From Prolixibacteraceae bacterium (lineage in GTDB: Bacteria; Bacteroidota; Bacteroidia; Bacteroidales; Prolixibacteraceae), in the NCBI GenBank assembly GCA_016788685.1, contig JAEUSS010000146.1, forward strand, positions 1-15,235: DNA of 15,235 nucleotides, written 5' to 3'. The notes beneath the pieces were generated by a model. It saw only the letters and a program-made list of their open reading frames with translations, was not told the DNA's origin and searched no databases. The position numbers and the translations under genes were made by a program. This document shows, one piece after another, positions 7,459 to 15,153 of the stretch; within the stretch, counting starts at the first letter, position 1; each line of letters starts with the position of its first letter.

Positions 7459-8841
7459 TTAATTTGGTTCCGGGTTTGCTTTAAATAATTCGTTGGCTTC
7501 TGAAGCACTGAATTGGATGACCAGACCAACATAGTCCCAGTCAACACCGCGGATAAGGATGTTTTCGCCTGCAGACCCGCGACGTTTCAGATCGTGCAGC
7601 TGGTAGCCTTCGCCCATCAGTTCCAAACGCCGTTCTGTTCTTGCAGCGCTAAGCACCACATCGGCAGTAGCAGTAGCAAGCAGATTTTTAGAGGTATTTC
7701 CGAAAGCTCTGGTCCGGATGTCGTTTACATCTTTGATAGCCGTTGTCAGGTCCGGAGAAGATTTCAAAAGTGCAGCCTCTGCCCGAAGTAATTTTTGTTC
7801 GGTCAGGCGATAGATTGGTACTATCGGAAATTCAGAGTTGAATTTACTGAAGGCAATGTATTCGTTCTCGGCTCCCGGGTTAAATACCTTGTAGAATAAA
7901 TCGATACGCAAGTCGCCGGCACTGGCTTTAATTACATTTTTATAGACATCAGGAGCTACACGTATGTTCGGGATATTGGTACCGTCAGACCGGTACACGC
8001 CGAAGTCTCCTCCGACACGTTTCCCCGAGGTTTCATTTGAAACCAGCTTGAAAATCAACTCTGATTCGGGCGGGGTAGAGCTTAAGCCGGGAGCAAATGT
8101 AAAGACATTGCTGTTGACCACTTCCGATGATTTGGTATAAGCTTTTTCATAATCGTGCATCTGGAAATAAACTTGTGCCAATGCTGCTTTGGCCGCCCAG
8201 TTGGTTGCATAGGCAAAGCCTGAGTTGGTTGCCGGCAAGTCGGTTTCGGCCTCTGTCAGATCTTTGAGGATTTGCTGGTATACTTCAGCTACCGTATTGC
8301 GTGGGAGCAGTTCAACTTTGCTGTTTGTTTTTATAATTATTCCCGGATGGTCGTTGTTGGCAGTAAAACCGTACGGCTGAGCAAACAGCCTGACCACCGC
8401 AAAGTGTGAAATAGCGCGCAGGAATTTGGCTTCTGCGGCCATCCGTTTGGCATCGCTGTCGGTCATTCCTGAAACCAATCCGATGTTTTCGAGCACCAGA
8501 TTTGAACGGAGGATGCAGATATATGCCTGTTCATAGGTTTCGTTATCGGTAAAATAGCCTGTCGTATACCGTTTATAAATGTTCACCATCTCATCGGTAA
8601 TGCCGTCACGCAAAACAACATTGTCAGCCAACAGCTCGGATGTACGCTGGAATCGGCCTCCGTAGAACCCGTTTACCACATCGTAGGCGGCATTCAACAG
8701 TTGCTGAACATCGTCTTTGGTTTGAATGGCATCTGTTTTCAGTATGACTCCTTCGGCAACCGGGTTTATTTCCAGCAAGCTTTCGCACGAGCTGAAGAAC
8801 ATCCCAATCAAAAATGTTAATATCAGATATCTTTTTTTCAT
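7459..8841 (-). CDS. susD: SusD/RagB-family starch-binding outer-membrane lipoprotein
   Basis: This surface lipoprotein forms the lid over the SusC channel and captures maltooligosaccharides. The signal peptide ends FFSSC with lipid-anchored Cys19, followed by ESLLEINP, a typical SusD start. The N-terminal TPR-type helices include AEAKFLRAISHFAVVRLF (137-154) followed by AQPYG, the family signature. The C-terminal block near 405-426 carries the second signature (RTERRLELMGEG, then LHDLKRRG). At 460 aa it is shorter than many SusD proteins, which often run about 500-550 aa, but both ends are intact. It follows susC by 13 nt, the usual pairing. Starch specificity is inferred from the neighbouring GH13 enzyme and SusE/F-like protein, because SusD sequences alone do not reveal the ligand. 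Confidence 0.95.
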   Translation of the reverse strand: MKKRYLILTFLIGMFFSSCESLLEINPVAEGVILKTDAIQTKDDVQQLLNAAYDVVNGFYGGRFQRTSELLADNVVLRDGITDEMVNIYKRYTTGYFTDNETYEQAYICILRSNLVLENIGLVSGMTDSDAKRMAAEAKFLRAISHFAVVRLFAQPYGFTANNDHPGIIIKTNSKVELLPRNTVAEVYQQILKDLTEAETDLPATNSGFAYATNWAAKAALAQVYFQMHDYEKAYTKSSEVVNSNVFTFAPGLSSTPPESELIFKLVSNETSGKRVGGDFGVYRSDGTNIPNIRVAPDVYKNVIKASAGDLRIDLFYKVFNPGAENEYIAFSKFNSEFPIVPIYRLTEQKLLRAEAALLKSSPDLTTAIKDVNDIRTRAFGNTSKNLLATATADVVLSAARTERRLELMGEGYQLHDLKRRGSAGENILIRGVDWDYVGLVIQFSASEANELFKANPEPN

Positions 8842-8854
8842 TGCTGTAAATTTT

Positions 8855-11800
8855 TTAGAATGAAATATTTAAACCAACGGTAACCACTCGTTCCTGCGGA
8901 GGAGTGAGGAAGCTCACATTTGCACTCATGTTGCGGTCTCTTGCGTCATCGTGGTCGCGGGCAACTTCGGGGTCAGCTCCCGGATATTTGGTAAAGGTGA
9001 GCAGGTTGGTTCCGGCTACGAATACCCGCATGGCGGAAATGCCTGCTCCGGCAACCATTTTGTTGGGGATGTTGTAGGTAAGGACAACATTTTTCAGGCG
9101 GATGTAATCGCCATTAAACAGCCACATGGTCGAGTTGAACCACTGTTCACCGTCTTTTCCGTAGTTGATTCCTTCGAGCGACATGCGGGGATACTTGGCA
9201 ATGTCTCCGGGTTGTCTCCAGCGATCGAAAATGTCAGTCCGGAAATTCCAGTTAGAGGCCAGCCCCATTTGTCGTTTTGAGGAAGAATCATAGATTTGAG
9301 CCCCTTTACTGAAAGTGAATAAGGTACTTAGTTCAAATCCTTTGTAGCGGAAGGTATTGGTAAGTCCGCCGGTAAAATCGGGAATCACTTTTCCGGCGGG
9401 AACAGCAAATCCTTCTCCTCCTTCAAATTTGTACGTTTTGGTTTCGTTGCCTTGTTTGTCGAGGTAAATCGGGCGTCCGTCAGCCGGATCAATTCTTGAA
9501 AACCGTACCAGGCGGTTGGTTCCTACCGGATAGCCTTTCAGGATACGGGTATCATTGGTTCCGCCACCGATTTCTTCCGTAGTTAAACCACCCACATCAG
9601 TCACCTCGTTGCGAAGCGTTGATATGTTGAATTGGGTGTCCCACTGAAATTTGCCGGTGAGGTTTTTTGTAGTCAGGCTGAATTCAATCCCTTCGTTAAC
9701 AATAGAAGCGATGTTTTGCCACTGGCTTCCGTAACCTGAGCTGGTGGAGATGGCAACATTGATAAAAATGTCATCGGAGTTTTTCAGGAAGTAGGCGAAC
9801 TCTGTACCGATCCGTCCTTCAAAAAAACGAGCTTCGAAGCCTAAGTCCAGGCTCTTGGTTGTTTCCCATTTCAGATCGGGGTTTTCAAATTTCTCGGGAT
9901 AGCGGATAGGCAAACCATTGTATTGTTGTTCCGGAGTAGTCGACAGTTTGTAAGTCCCGACGTGTTCGTAGTTCGGGATATTCGAGTTCCCGGTAATTCC
10001 GTAGCTGGCTTTTAATTTCAGGAATGACAATAGATTATTTCCTTTCAGAAAATCTTCTTCCGAGACAATCCATCCCAGGGCAAGGGTTGGAAAATAGCCA
10101 TACTTGTTGTTTTTTCCGAAACGCGAAGAACCGTCACTCCGCAAGGTTGCCTGAGCAATATACCTGTCTTTGTACATGTAGTTAAGCCGACCGAAGAAAC
10201 TGAGAAAACGCCAGTGTTCGTCACGTAGTTTGGTGCTACTTTCTTTTACTTCGCGGCTCTCGTCCCAGTTGGTATTAACACCAGTGGTGAGTGATTCCTG
10301 AAGTTCATGTCCAAGCATGGCTTTCAGGTCGTGTCCGTTTTGTAATCCGAAGTTGTAGTTGGCCACCACATTGTAGTTCCAGTTATAAACTTTCCGGTCG
10401 TTTTTCCAGCGATAGTCTTTTCCTGAAGAGCGCATATAACCTTGCTCGGTGCCCAAATTCTGGAAATCCATAAAATCCAGTGCTCCGGTAAAGCTGAAAC
10501 TCAGTTTTGACGTGGGTAAATAATTTAGAATGAAGCTGTTGATTGTCCTCAGTTCGTCATTGCTTTCTTTTCTCAGCTCGTTCACCATCACCGGGTTTGC
10601 AGAGTTTCCTCCTCCTTTAAAAAAAGTTCCGTCGGCATTATAAACCGGGTAAATAGGAAGGGCATATCCCATTGCCGCACCCAAACCACCATCCCAAGGG
10701 TTTCCGGGGAGTGAGGTGGAGGTTTTCGCAAGGGTTGAGGTTACTGCAAGGTTCAATTTTTTGGAAGGGCTGTAGATTAGATTCAGATTTCCGTTTCCAC
10801 GCTCCAGGTCATTGTTTACCAGATAGGATTGGTTATTTGTGAACGAACCACCCAAACGGGCGATCAGGTTTTTGGCAACACCAAAGTTGGCATCCAGGTT
10901 ATATTCCTGTTTGTACCCGGTACGTGTTACTTCGTCCCACCAGTCGGTATCGTATTTTTGAGCATCGGTCCAGGTCATTCCTCCCGGCAGTTTCTGCGGA
11001 ATACCGGTGTTCCCGTCATTTTCCCAAGCTTCCTGATATAATTGCAGCCATTCAGCCGAGTTGGTCATGTTCACCTTCTTGGTTGGGCCACTGAAGCTTT
11101 GTTTGGTGCTGAATTCCAGTTTCAGCTCTTTGCCTTTGGCTTTTTTCGTGGTAATAATTACAACCCCGTTGGCTCCGCGTGAACCATATATACCAGTAGC
11201 AGAAGCATCTTTCAGTACTTCAATTGATTCAATGTCGTTGGTATTTATCGACGACAATGGATTGATGTTCATTCCTCCGGTGCGTCCGCCAAGTCCAAAA
11301 ATATCATTGGTGATTGGTATTCCGTCAACCACATACAGCGGATCGCCAGCAGAGTTGATGGAAGCAACCCCCCGGACACGGACCACAGCCCCAGCTCCGG
11401 CCATCCCGCTTCCCGAAGTTACGCTTACTCCGGGGGCCTGGCCGGCTAAAACTGATTCGAAGGAAGAGCTTAATTTATCGCCGATGTCTTTGCTGTCAAT
11501 TTTGGCAATGGAGCCGGTAATTTCCCGTTTCTTTTGGATACCATAACCAACAATAACGACTTCATCAATCTGTTCCGTGCTGGCTTTCAGTGAAATGTTC
11601 AGTGTGCTTTGTGTGTCAATCTTTACTTCCTGTGTAATATATCCTACAAAGGAAAATAGTAAGCTGGCGCCTCTTTGTGCGTTAATGGTAAACTCACCAT
11701 TAAAATCGGAAATCGTTCCATTGGTAGTTCCTTTCACTACAATAGATACACCCGGTAAAGATTCTCCCGATGAGCTATCGGTAACTTTACCCGTTAATAC

Positions 11801-11884
11801 TGACTGTTGAGCCATTGCGAAATTTCCAAGCAAAAGCGACAGAATCAATATTAATACATTTAGGTTTTTGCGAATAATCCTCAT
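8855..11884 (-). CDS. susC: SusC-family TonB-dependent maltooligosaccharide transporter
   Basis: This 1009-aa outer-membrane transporter imports oligosaccharides using TonB energy. Signal peptide 1-25 (ending AMA-Q) leads into a carboxypeptidase-regulatory-like beta domain about 28-100 (LTGKVTDSSSGESLPGVSI, then GYITQEV). A TonB-box-like segment follows at 107-115 (DEVVIVGYG). The plug domain is about 116-247 and contains the SusC signatures VRVRGVASIN, PLYVVDGIP and SIEVLKDASATGIYGSRGANG. The 22-strand barrel fills the rest and ends in an aromatic-terminated strand (VTVGLNISF), as outer-membrane barrels do. There is no N-terminal STN signalling domain, so regulation through an anti-sigma partner is unlikely; this agrees with the LacI gene next door. 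It is the first gene of the operon, divergent from the regulator. Confidence 0.96.
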   Translation of the reverse strand: MRIIRKNLNVLILILSLLLGNFAMAQQSVLTGKVTDSSSGESLPGVSIVVKGTTNGTISDFNGEFTINAQRGASLLFSFVGYITQEVKIDTQSTLNISLKASTEQIDEVVIVGYGIQKKREITGSIAKIDSKDIGDKLSSSFESVLAGQAPGVSVTSGSGMAGAGAVVRVRGVASINSAGDPLYVVDGIPITNDIFGLGGRTGGMNINPLSSINTNDIESIEVLKDASATGIYGSRGANGVVIITTKKAKGKELKLEFSTKQSFSGPTKKVNMTNSAEWLQLYQEAWENDGNTGIPQKLPGGMTWTDAQKYDTDWWDEVTRTGYKQEYNLDANFGVAKNLIARLGGSFTNNQSYLVNNDLERGNGNLNLIYSPSKKLNLAVTSTLAKTSTSLPGNPWDGGLGAAMGYALPIYPVYNADGTFFKGGGNSANPVMVNELRKESNDELRTINSFILNYLPTSKLSFSFTGALDFMDFQNLGTEQGYMRSSGKDYRWKNDRKVYNWNYNVVANYNFGLQNGHDLKAMLGHELQESLTTGVNTNWDESREVKESSTKLRDEHWRFLSFFGRLNYMYKDRYIAQATLRSDGSSRFGKNNKYGYFPTLALGWIVSEEDFLKGNNLLSFLKLKASYGITGNSNIPNYEHVGTYKLSTTPEQQYNGLPIRYPEKFENPDLKWETTKSLDLGFEARFFEGRIGTEFAYFLKNSDDIFINVAISTSSGYGSQWQNIASIVNEGIEFSLTTKNLTGKFQWDTQFNISTLRNEVTDVGGLTTEEIGGGTNDTRILKGYPVGTNRLVRFSRIDPADGRPIYLDKQGNETKTYKFEGGEGFAVPAGKVIPDFTGGLTNTFRYKGFELSTLFTFSKGAQIYDSSSKRQMGLASNWNFRTDIFDRWRQPGDIAKYPRMSLEGINYGKDGEQWFNSTMWLFNGDYIRLKNVVLTYNIPNKMVAGAGISAMRVFVAGTNLLTFTKYPGADPEVARDHDDARDRNMSANVSFLTPPQERVVTVGLNISF

Positions 11885-12048
11885 GTTTTAGTAATTATTG
11901 GTTCAAATACTCGTTTTTAGATTCATACAACCAAATTTTAGTTCGTTCTGCTGATGTTTTTCCGTTTTACACTCGTTTAAAATTAATTCCGAGACTAAAG
12001 TATGGAAAGCGTTAAGATTTAGTTAAAAAATGTTATCGCCGGTTTACT

Positions 12049-12072
12049 GCAATCGTTTGCGGTGTCGTTTGC
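12049..12072. promoter_or_regulatory. LacI-family operator with additional half-site upstream of susC
   Basis: GCAATCGTTTGC (12049-12060) differs at one position from the LacI-family palindrome GCAAACGTTTGC. The half TCGTTTGC (12053-12060) is repeated exactly at 12065-12072, one 12-bp period away. A perfect version of the same palindrome lies upstream of the MFS transporter gene, which supports a shared binding protein, most simply the LacI-type regulator encoded between them. The site lies about 165 nt from the susC start codon. Confidence 0.72.
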
Positions 12073-12144
12073 ATTCAAAGTGTTTTAAAACAGGTAGTTA
12101 CTGGTGGGTATTTTTCATGTGCTTTAGCTACAGGGTCATCATAT

Positions 12145-12174
12145 TTTGACCTTGACAATAAATGACTATCTTTA
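12145..12174 (+). promoter_or_regulatory. Candidate promoter of the LacI-type regulator
   Basis: TTTG at 12145-12148 is followed after 18 nt by TATCTTTA at 12167-12174, which matches TAnnTTTG at five of six conserved bases. The spacing is normal for Bacteroidota. Transcription would begin near 12181, downstream of the first in-frame ATG at 12162, so it bears directly on which start codon is real. Confidence 0.4.
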
Positions 12175-12212
12175 TTGTACTGTTTATTAAAATGGCCCAA
12201 ATCAACGACTTT

Positions 12213-13232
12213 ATGCGCAGTAGTCAGATTACAATAAAAGATATTGCACGGATTTTAGGTATCTCACCTTCAACAGTTTCCAGAGCACTGAAAGATCATC
12301 CGGACATCAATGCGGATACGAAAAGGGCGGTGAATGAACTGGCCAACAAACTCAAATACCAGCCCAATGCGGTGGCTCTTAGCCTGAAAAACAGCCGCAG
12401 CAATACCATCGGGGTGATTATTCCTGAGATTGTCCATTATTTCTTTTCCTCGGTAATCAGCGGCATCGAGGATGTTGCTTCGCAGAAAGGCTTTACCGTT
12501 ATTATTTGCCAGTCAAATGAAAGTTTCGAACGGGAGGTTGCCAATGCCCGCACTTTACTCTCGCACCGTGTTGACGGGATTCTGGTCTCCATTTCCAAAG
12601 AAACTCATTCGTTCGATCACCTGACCAATCTGCAGGAAGGTGGAATTCCTCTGGTGTTTTTCGACCGTATTGCTCCCGAAATAGTCGCCGACCAGGTAAT
12701 CATTAACGATATGGAAGCTTCGCGCAATGCGACCCGCCATATGATTGAAACCGGCAGAAAACGGATCGCACATTTTGCCGGCCCGCAAAGTCTGGTTATC
12801 GGGCGAGAGCGTCTTCAGGGTTATCTGAATGCCCTGGCCGAATCGGGATTACCGGTTGATAACCGCCTGATTGTTGAGGCCGATACTTATGAGAAAGCCC
12901 GCAATGCTGTGGTTGAAATGCTGGATTCCGGGATTGTTCCTGATGGCATTTTTGCAGTCAATGATCTGACGGCCATCGGAGCTATGCAAACCATCCAAAA
13001 GAGGGGTTACAAAATTCCTGACGACATAGCTATTGTAGGGTTCAGTGATGGCCGGTTCTCCGGAATTACCGACCCAAATCTGACTTCGGTTGATCAGCAC
13101 GGTTACGAAATGGGAACCATAGCCGCTGAGATGCTTTTCCGGCGTATTTTATCGGGCGATACCGAATACATTCCTCAGGTAAAAGTGTTGAATGCCGATT
13201 TGATTGCGAGGGGAAGTTCGGTGAAAGAATAG
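12213..13232 (+). CDS. LacI-family transcriptional regulator of the maltodextrin locus
   Basis: This DNA-binding, sugar-sensing regulator is predicted to control both arms of the locus. From the ATG at 12213 it is 339 aa. The LacI helix-turn-helix occupies residues 6-27 (ITIKDIARILGISPSTVSRAL), the hinge helix is about 51-60 (PNAVALSLKN), and a periplasmic-binding-protein-like effector domain runs from about 66 to the end, with DGIFAVNDLTAIGA and IPDDIAIVGFSD as family hallmarks. The frame also has ATGs at 12192 and 12162. I prefer 12213 because LacI proteins normally begin a few residues before TIKDIA and because the candidate promoter puts the transcript start near 12181; 12192 remains possible. 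The gene is divergent from susC and lies upstream of the transporter gene in the same direction, with LacI-type operators in both flanking gaps. The inducer is probably maltose or a maltodextrin, inferred from context. Confidence 0.92.
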   Translation: MRSSQITIKDIARILGISPSTVSRALKDHPDINADTKRAVNELANKLKYQPNAVALSLKNSRSNTIGVIIPEIVHYFFSSVISGIEDVASQKGFTVIICQSNESFEREVANARTLLSHRVDGILVSISKETHSFDHLTNLQEGGIPLVFFDRIAPEIVADQVIINDMEASRNATRHMIETGRKRIAHFAGPQSLVIGRERLQGYLNALAESGLPVDNRLIVEADTYEKARNAVVEMLDSGIVPDGIFAVNDLTAIGAMQTIQKRGYKIPDDIAIVGFSDGRFSGITDPNLTSVDQHGYEMGTIAAEMLFRRILSGDTEYIPQVKVLNADLIARGSSVKE

Positions 13233-13291
13233 TCAGATCGTGGCCTTTTCAGAAAAAAGATCGCTTTATTGAATATTTTTTTCACACTTGC

Positions 13292-13305
13292 TGCAAACGT
13301 TTGCA
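13292..13305. promoter_or_regulatory. Perfect LacI-family operator palindrome
   Basis: TGCAAACGTTTGCA is a perfect 14-bp inverted repeat whose central CG and GCAAA/TTTGC arms match the known LacI/GalR-family operator form. It lies 60 nt after the regulator stop codon and about 105-120 nt upstream of the predicted transporter transcription start. A repressor usually overlaps or follows its promoter, so this upstream position leaves activation, or an unrecognised second promoter, open. Confidence 0.82.
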
Positions 13306-13371
13306 ATGCGGTTTTTTCTGTTAAAACTCCTGTTCGCCCTTTATAATAAGGCATTTGAGAGGGGTTGCCGA

Positions 13372-13404
13372 TTTGGATTTCTCCTAAAAGCTTATTTATA
13401 TTTG
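13372..13404 (+). promoter_or_regulatory. Promoter of the MFS transporter-pgmB operon
   Basis: TATATTTG at 13397-13404 is a full match to the Bacteroidota -7 consensus TAnnTTTG. TTTG at 13372-13375 sits 21 nt upstream, within the usual -33 spacing. Transcription would start near 13411, about 225 nt before the transporter ATG. Confidence 0.6.
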
Positions 13405-13409
13405 TATCG

Positions 13410-13488
13410 TTAATTCCGCTTTGTTAATTCCGTTTATACTTCATGGGGTTTCCTGAAAAGTGTTTCAGGCTGACTACAATTAATTCCG
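13410..13488 (+). repeat. Three copies of TTAATTCCG in the transporter leader
   Basis: TTAATTCCG occurs at 13410-13418, 13424-13432 and 13480-13488; the first two share a preceding G and are 14 nt apart. A fourth copy lies in the susC upstream region at 11983-11991. The element is AT-rich and short, so chance cannot be excluded, but all four copies I found are in the two regulatory gaps. Confidence 0.5.
13452..13469 (+). other. Stem-loop in transporter leader
   Basis: CCTGAAA (13452-13458) and TTTCAGG (13463-13469) form a perfect 7-bp stem with a 4-nt AGTG loop. No U-rich run follows, so it is not a standard intrinsic terminator. It lies within the predicted 5' leader. Confidence 0.5.
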
Positions 13489-13506
13489 AACATTTTAATG
13501 ATGTCT

Positions 13507-13536
13507 TTTGGATTGGCATTAAAGTGATAATCCAAA
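13507..13536 (+). other. Second stem-loop in transporter leader, overlapping a tiny ORF
   Basis: TTTGGATT (13507-13514) and AATCCAAA (13529-13536) form a perfect 8-bp stem with a 14-nt loop. A nine-codon open frame (MMSFGLALK, 13498-13527) runs through the left arm and loop and stops 2 nt before the right arm. Translation of this frame could affect folding, but there is no direct evidence that it is translated. Confidence 0.4.
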
Positions 13537-13635
13537 TTAAAGGTGCAATTTGCCTGACCGGGTAAATCTTCTTAAGACCGAAGTTTTTATATCCGGAGTC
13601 CGTTATTTTGTATCCTGAAATTTAAATTAGAACCA

Positions 13636-15150
13636 ATGAAGAAAAAACCTGCTTTAAGCTTTTGGCAGATATGGAACATGAGTTTTGGCTTCCTGGGTAT
13701 TCAGTTTGGCTTTGCCCTTCAGAATGCCAATGTCAGCCGCATTTTTGAGACGCTTGGCGCCAACGTGAACGACATACCCATTTTGTGGATTGCCGCTCCG
13801 GTTACCGGATTGGTGATGCAGCCTATTGTAGGTCATCTGAGCGACAAAACATGGGGCCGTTTTGGCCGCCGCCGTCCATTCTTTATGCTTGGTGCTGTTT
13901 TAGCTTCACTGGCTTTGCTGGTGATGCCCAACTCGCCTTCGCTGTGGATCGCCGCCGGAATGCTCTGGATCATGGATGCTTCCATCAACATTTCGATGGA
14001 ACCGTTTCGTGCCTTTGTGGGCGACATGCTCCCGGGCGAGCAGCGTACCCGCGGATTTGCCATGCAGAGTTTCTTTATCGGGCTGGGTGCTGTGGTGGCT
14101 TCCGGTTTGCCCTATATCCTGAATGAATGGTTGGGCGTAGCCAATATTCCTGAAGCAGGAGAAAAGATTCCGCCATCGGTCCGGTATGCTTTTTACCTCG
14201 GAGGTGCAGTCTTTTTTCTGGCCGTTTTGTGGACCGTTTTACGTACCAAAGAATATTCGCCCAATGAACTAAAAGAGTTTGAGGAAGAAAATATTCAAAG
14301 TCAGGGGCTTGCGCAGTTCAACTACCGCGAACCGGTTGAATTACTGAAAAGCTTCTTTAGCCAGGGATTTATTTGGTTACTGGTCGGAAGCGGATTCAGC
14401 TACCTGATTTTTTTACAGGGTTGGGAAAAAGAGCTTTACGTGATCTCGGTTGGCCTGGCGGTTTTCGGAATCATTTTGCTGGTCACCGGCTGGAATACCC
14501 GTCAGGGGCTTACCCGCAACGGATTGGTTGAGGTGATGACCGACTTAATGAACATGCCCAAAACAATGAAACAGCTGGCCATTGTTCAGTTCTTCTCGTG
14601 GTTTGCACTGTTTGCCATGTGGATTTATTCAACATCGGCAGTAACCAGTCACATCTACGGAACCAGCGACACCACCAGCGAATTGTATAACAAAGGAGCC
14701 AACTGGGTCGGATTTTTATTCGCGATCTACAACGGTTTTGCTGCAGTCATGGCATTTATTCTTCCGGCATTGGCCAAAGCAACCAGCCGGAAGATGGCTC
14801 ATGCTATTTCGCTGGTTATTGGCGGAATAGGGCTGATGTCGTTCTATTTGATCAAAGACCCGAACCTGTTGCTGATTTCGATGGTGGGTGTCGGAATTGC
14901 CTGGGCGAGTATTTTGTCTATGCCTTATGCAATCCTCACTGGCTCGCTGCCTGCCGCGAAGATGGGAACCTACATGGGAATTTTTAATTTTTTCATCGTC
15001 ATTCCGCAAATCTTTGCAGCCAGTATTCTCGGGTTCTTTACCAAATTTTTGTTTGACGGACATGCAATTTATGCCCTCGTTCTGGGTGGTGTATCATTGC
15101 TGATTGCCGCTGTTAGTGTATTGTTTGTTGATGATGTTGATCAGAAATAA
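13636..15150 (+). CDS. MFS maltose/oligosaccharide transporter, SLC45/GPH type
   Basis: This 504-aa inner-membrane symporter is predicted to carry maltose or short maltodextrins from periplasm to cytoplasm with a cation. The sequence is dominated by hydrophobic segments consistent with about 12 transmembrane helices. The MFS loop motif is at 66-82 (GHLSDKTWGRFGRRRPF, Asp70), and NISMEPFRAFVGD at 118-130 matches the plant-sucrose-transporter/SLC45 and bacterial maltose transporter pattern. A hydrophilic loop about 205-235 (KEYSPNELKEFEEEN) separates the two halves. The ATG at 13636 opens a normal cytoplasmic tail (MKKKPALSFWQIW) before helix one. The beta-phosphoglucomutase gene starts 3 nt after its stop, so the two are co-transcribed. 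A perfect LacI-type operator and a good promoter lie upstream. Substrate is inferred from the locus, not proven by sequence. Confidence 0.92.
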   Translation: MKKKPALSFWQIWNMSFGFLGIQFGFALQNANVSRIFETLGANVNDIPILWIAAPVTGLVMQPIVGHLSDKTWGRFGRRRPFFMLGAVLASLALLVMPNSPSLWIAAGMLWIMDASINISMEPFRAFVGDMLPGEQRTRGFAMQSFFIGLGAVVASGLPYILNEWLGVANIPEAGEKIPPSVRYAFYLGGAVFFLAVLWTVLRTKEYSPNELKEFEEENIQSQGLAQFNYREPVELLKSFFSQGFIWLLVGSGFSYLIFLQGWEKELYVISVGLAVFGIILLVTGWNTRQGLTRNGLVEVMTDLMNMPKTMKQLAIVQFFSWFALFAMWIYSTSAVTSHIYGTSDTTSELYNKGANWVGFLFAIYNGFAAVMAFILPALAKATSRKMAHAISLVIGGIGLMSFYLIKDPNLLLISMVGVGIAWASILSMPYAILTGSLPAAKMGTYMGIFNFFIVIPQIFAASILGFFTKFLFDGHAIYALVLGGVSLLIAAVSVLFVDDVDQK

Positions 15151-15153
15151 TGA

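Larger units (their letters stand above)
11885..12212. other. Divergent regulatory region between susC and the LacI-type regulator
   Basis: This region of about 330 nt holds no credible gene. It contains the operator-like site at 12049-12072, a candidate promoter for the regulator at 12145-12174, and one copy of TTAATTCCG at 11983-11991. For susC I find no full TAnnTTTG on the minus strand. The best partial matches are TACTTTAG (12002-11995) and AAAATTTG (11939-11932), both five of six conserved bases, and neither has a TTG at the right distance. A susC promoter with a poor -33 element would fit activator-dependent expression, which is inference. Confidence 0.6.
13233..13635. other. Regulatory region between regulator and MFS transporter
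   Basis: This 403-nt stretch has no credible full gene. In order it holds a perfect LacI-type palindrome (13292-13305), a well-matched promoter (13372-13404), three copies of TTAATTCCG (13410-13488), and two stem-loops (13452-13469 and 13507-13536), the second overlapping a nine-codon open frame (13498-13527). If the promoter is right, the transporter transcript carries a leader of about 225 nt. No convincing intrinsic terminator follows the regulator gene. Confidence 0.6.

Noticed and set aside
11061..11546. Plus-strand open frame of 161 aa inside susC
   Set aside because: It is antisense to the conserved plug domain; the translation is Pro/Ser/Thr-rich low-information sequence typical of shadow frames.
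11932..12002. Minus-strand susC promoter candidates AAAATTTG and TACTTTAG
   Set aside because: Each matches only five of six conserved -7 bases and neither has a TTG at 17-23 nt upstream, so I did not list either as a promoter.
13233..13285. Possible terminator after the LacI-type regulator (CTTTT...AAAAG and a later T-run)
   Set aside because: Only a weak 5-bp A-T stem can be drawn; the two GATCG copies are direct, not inverted, so no stable hairpin forms.
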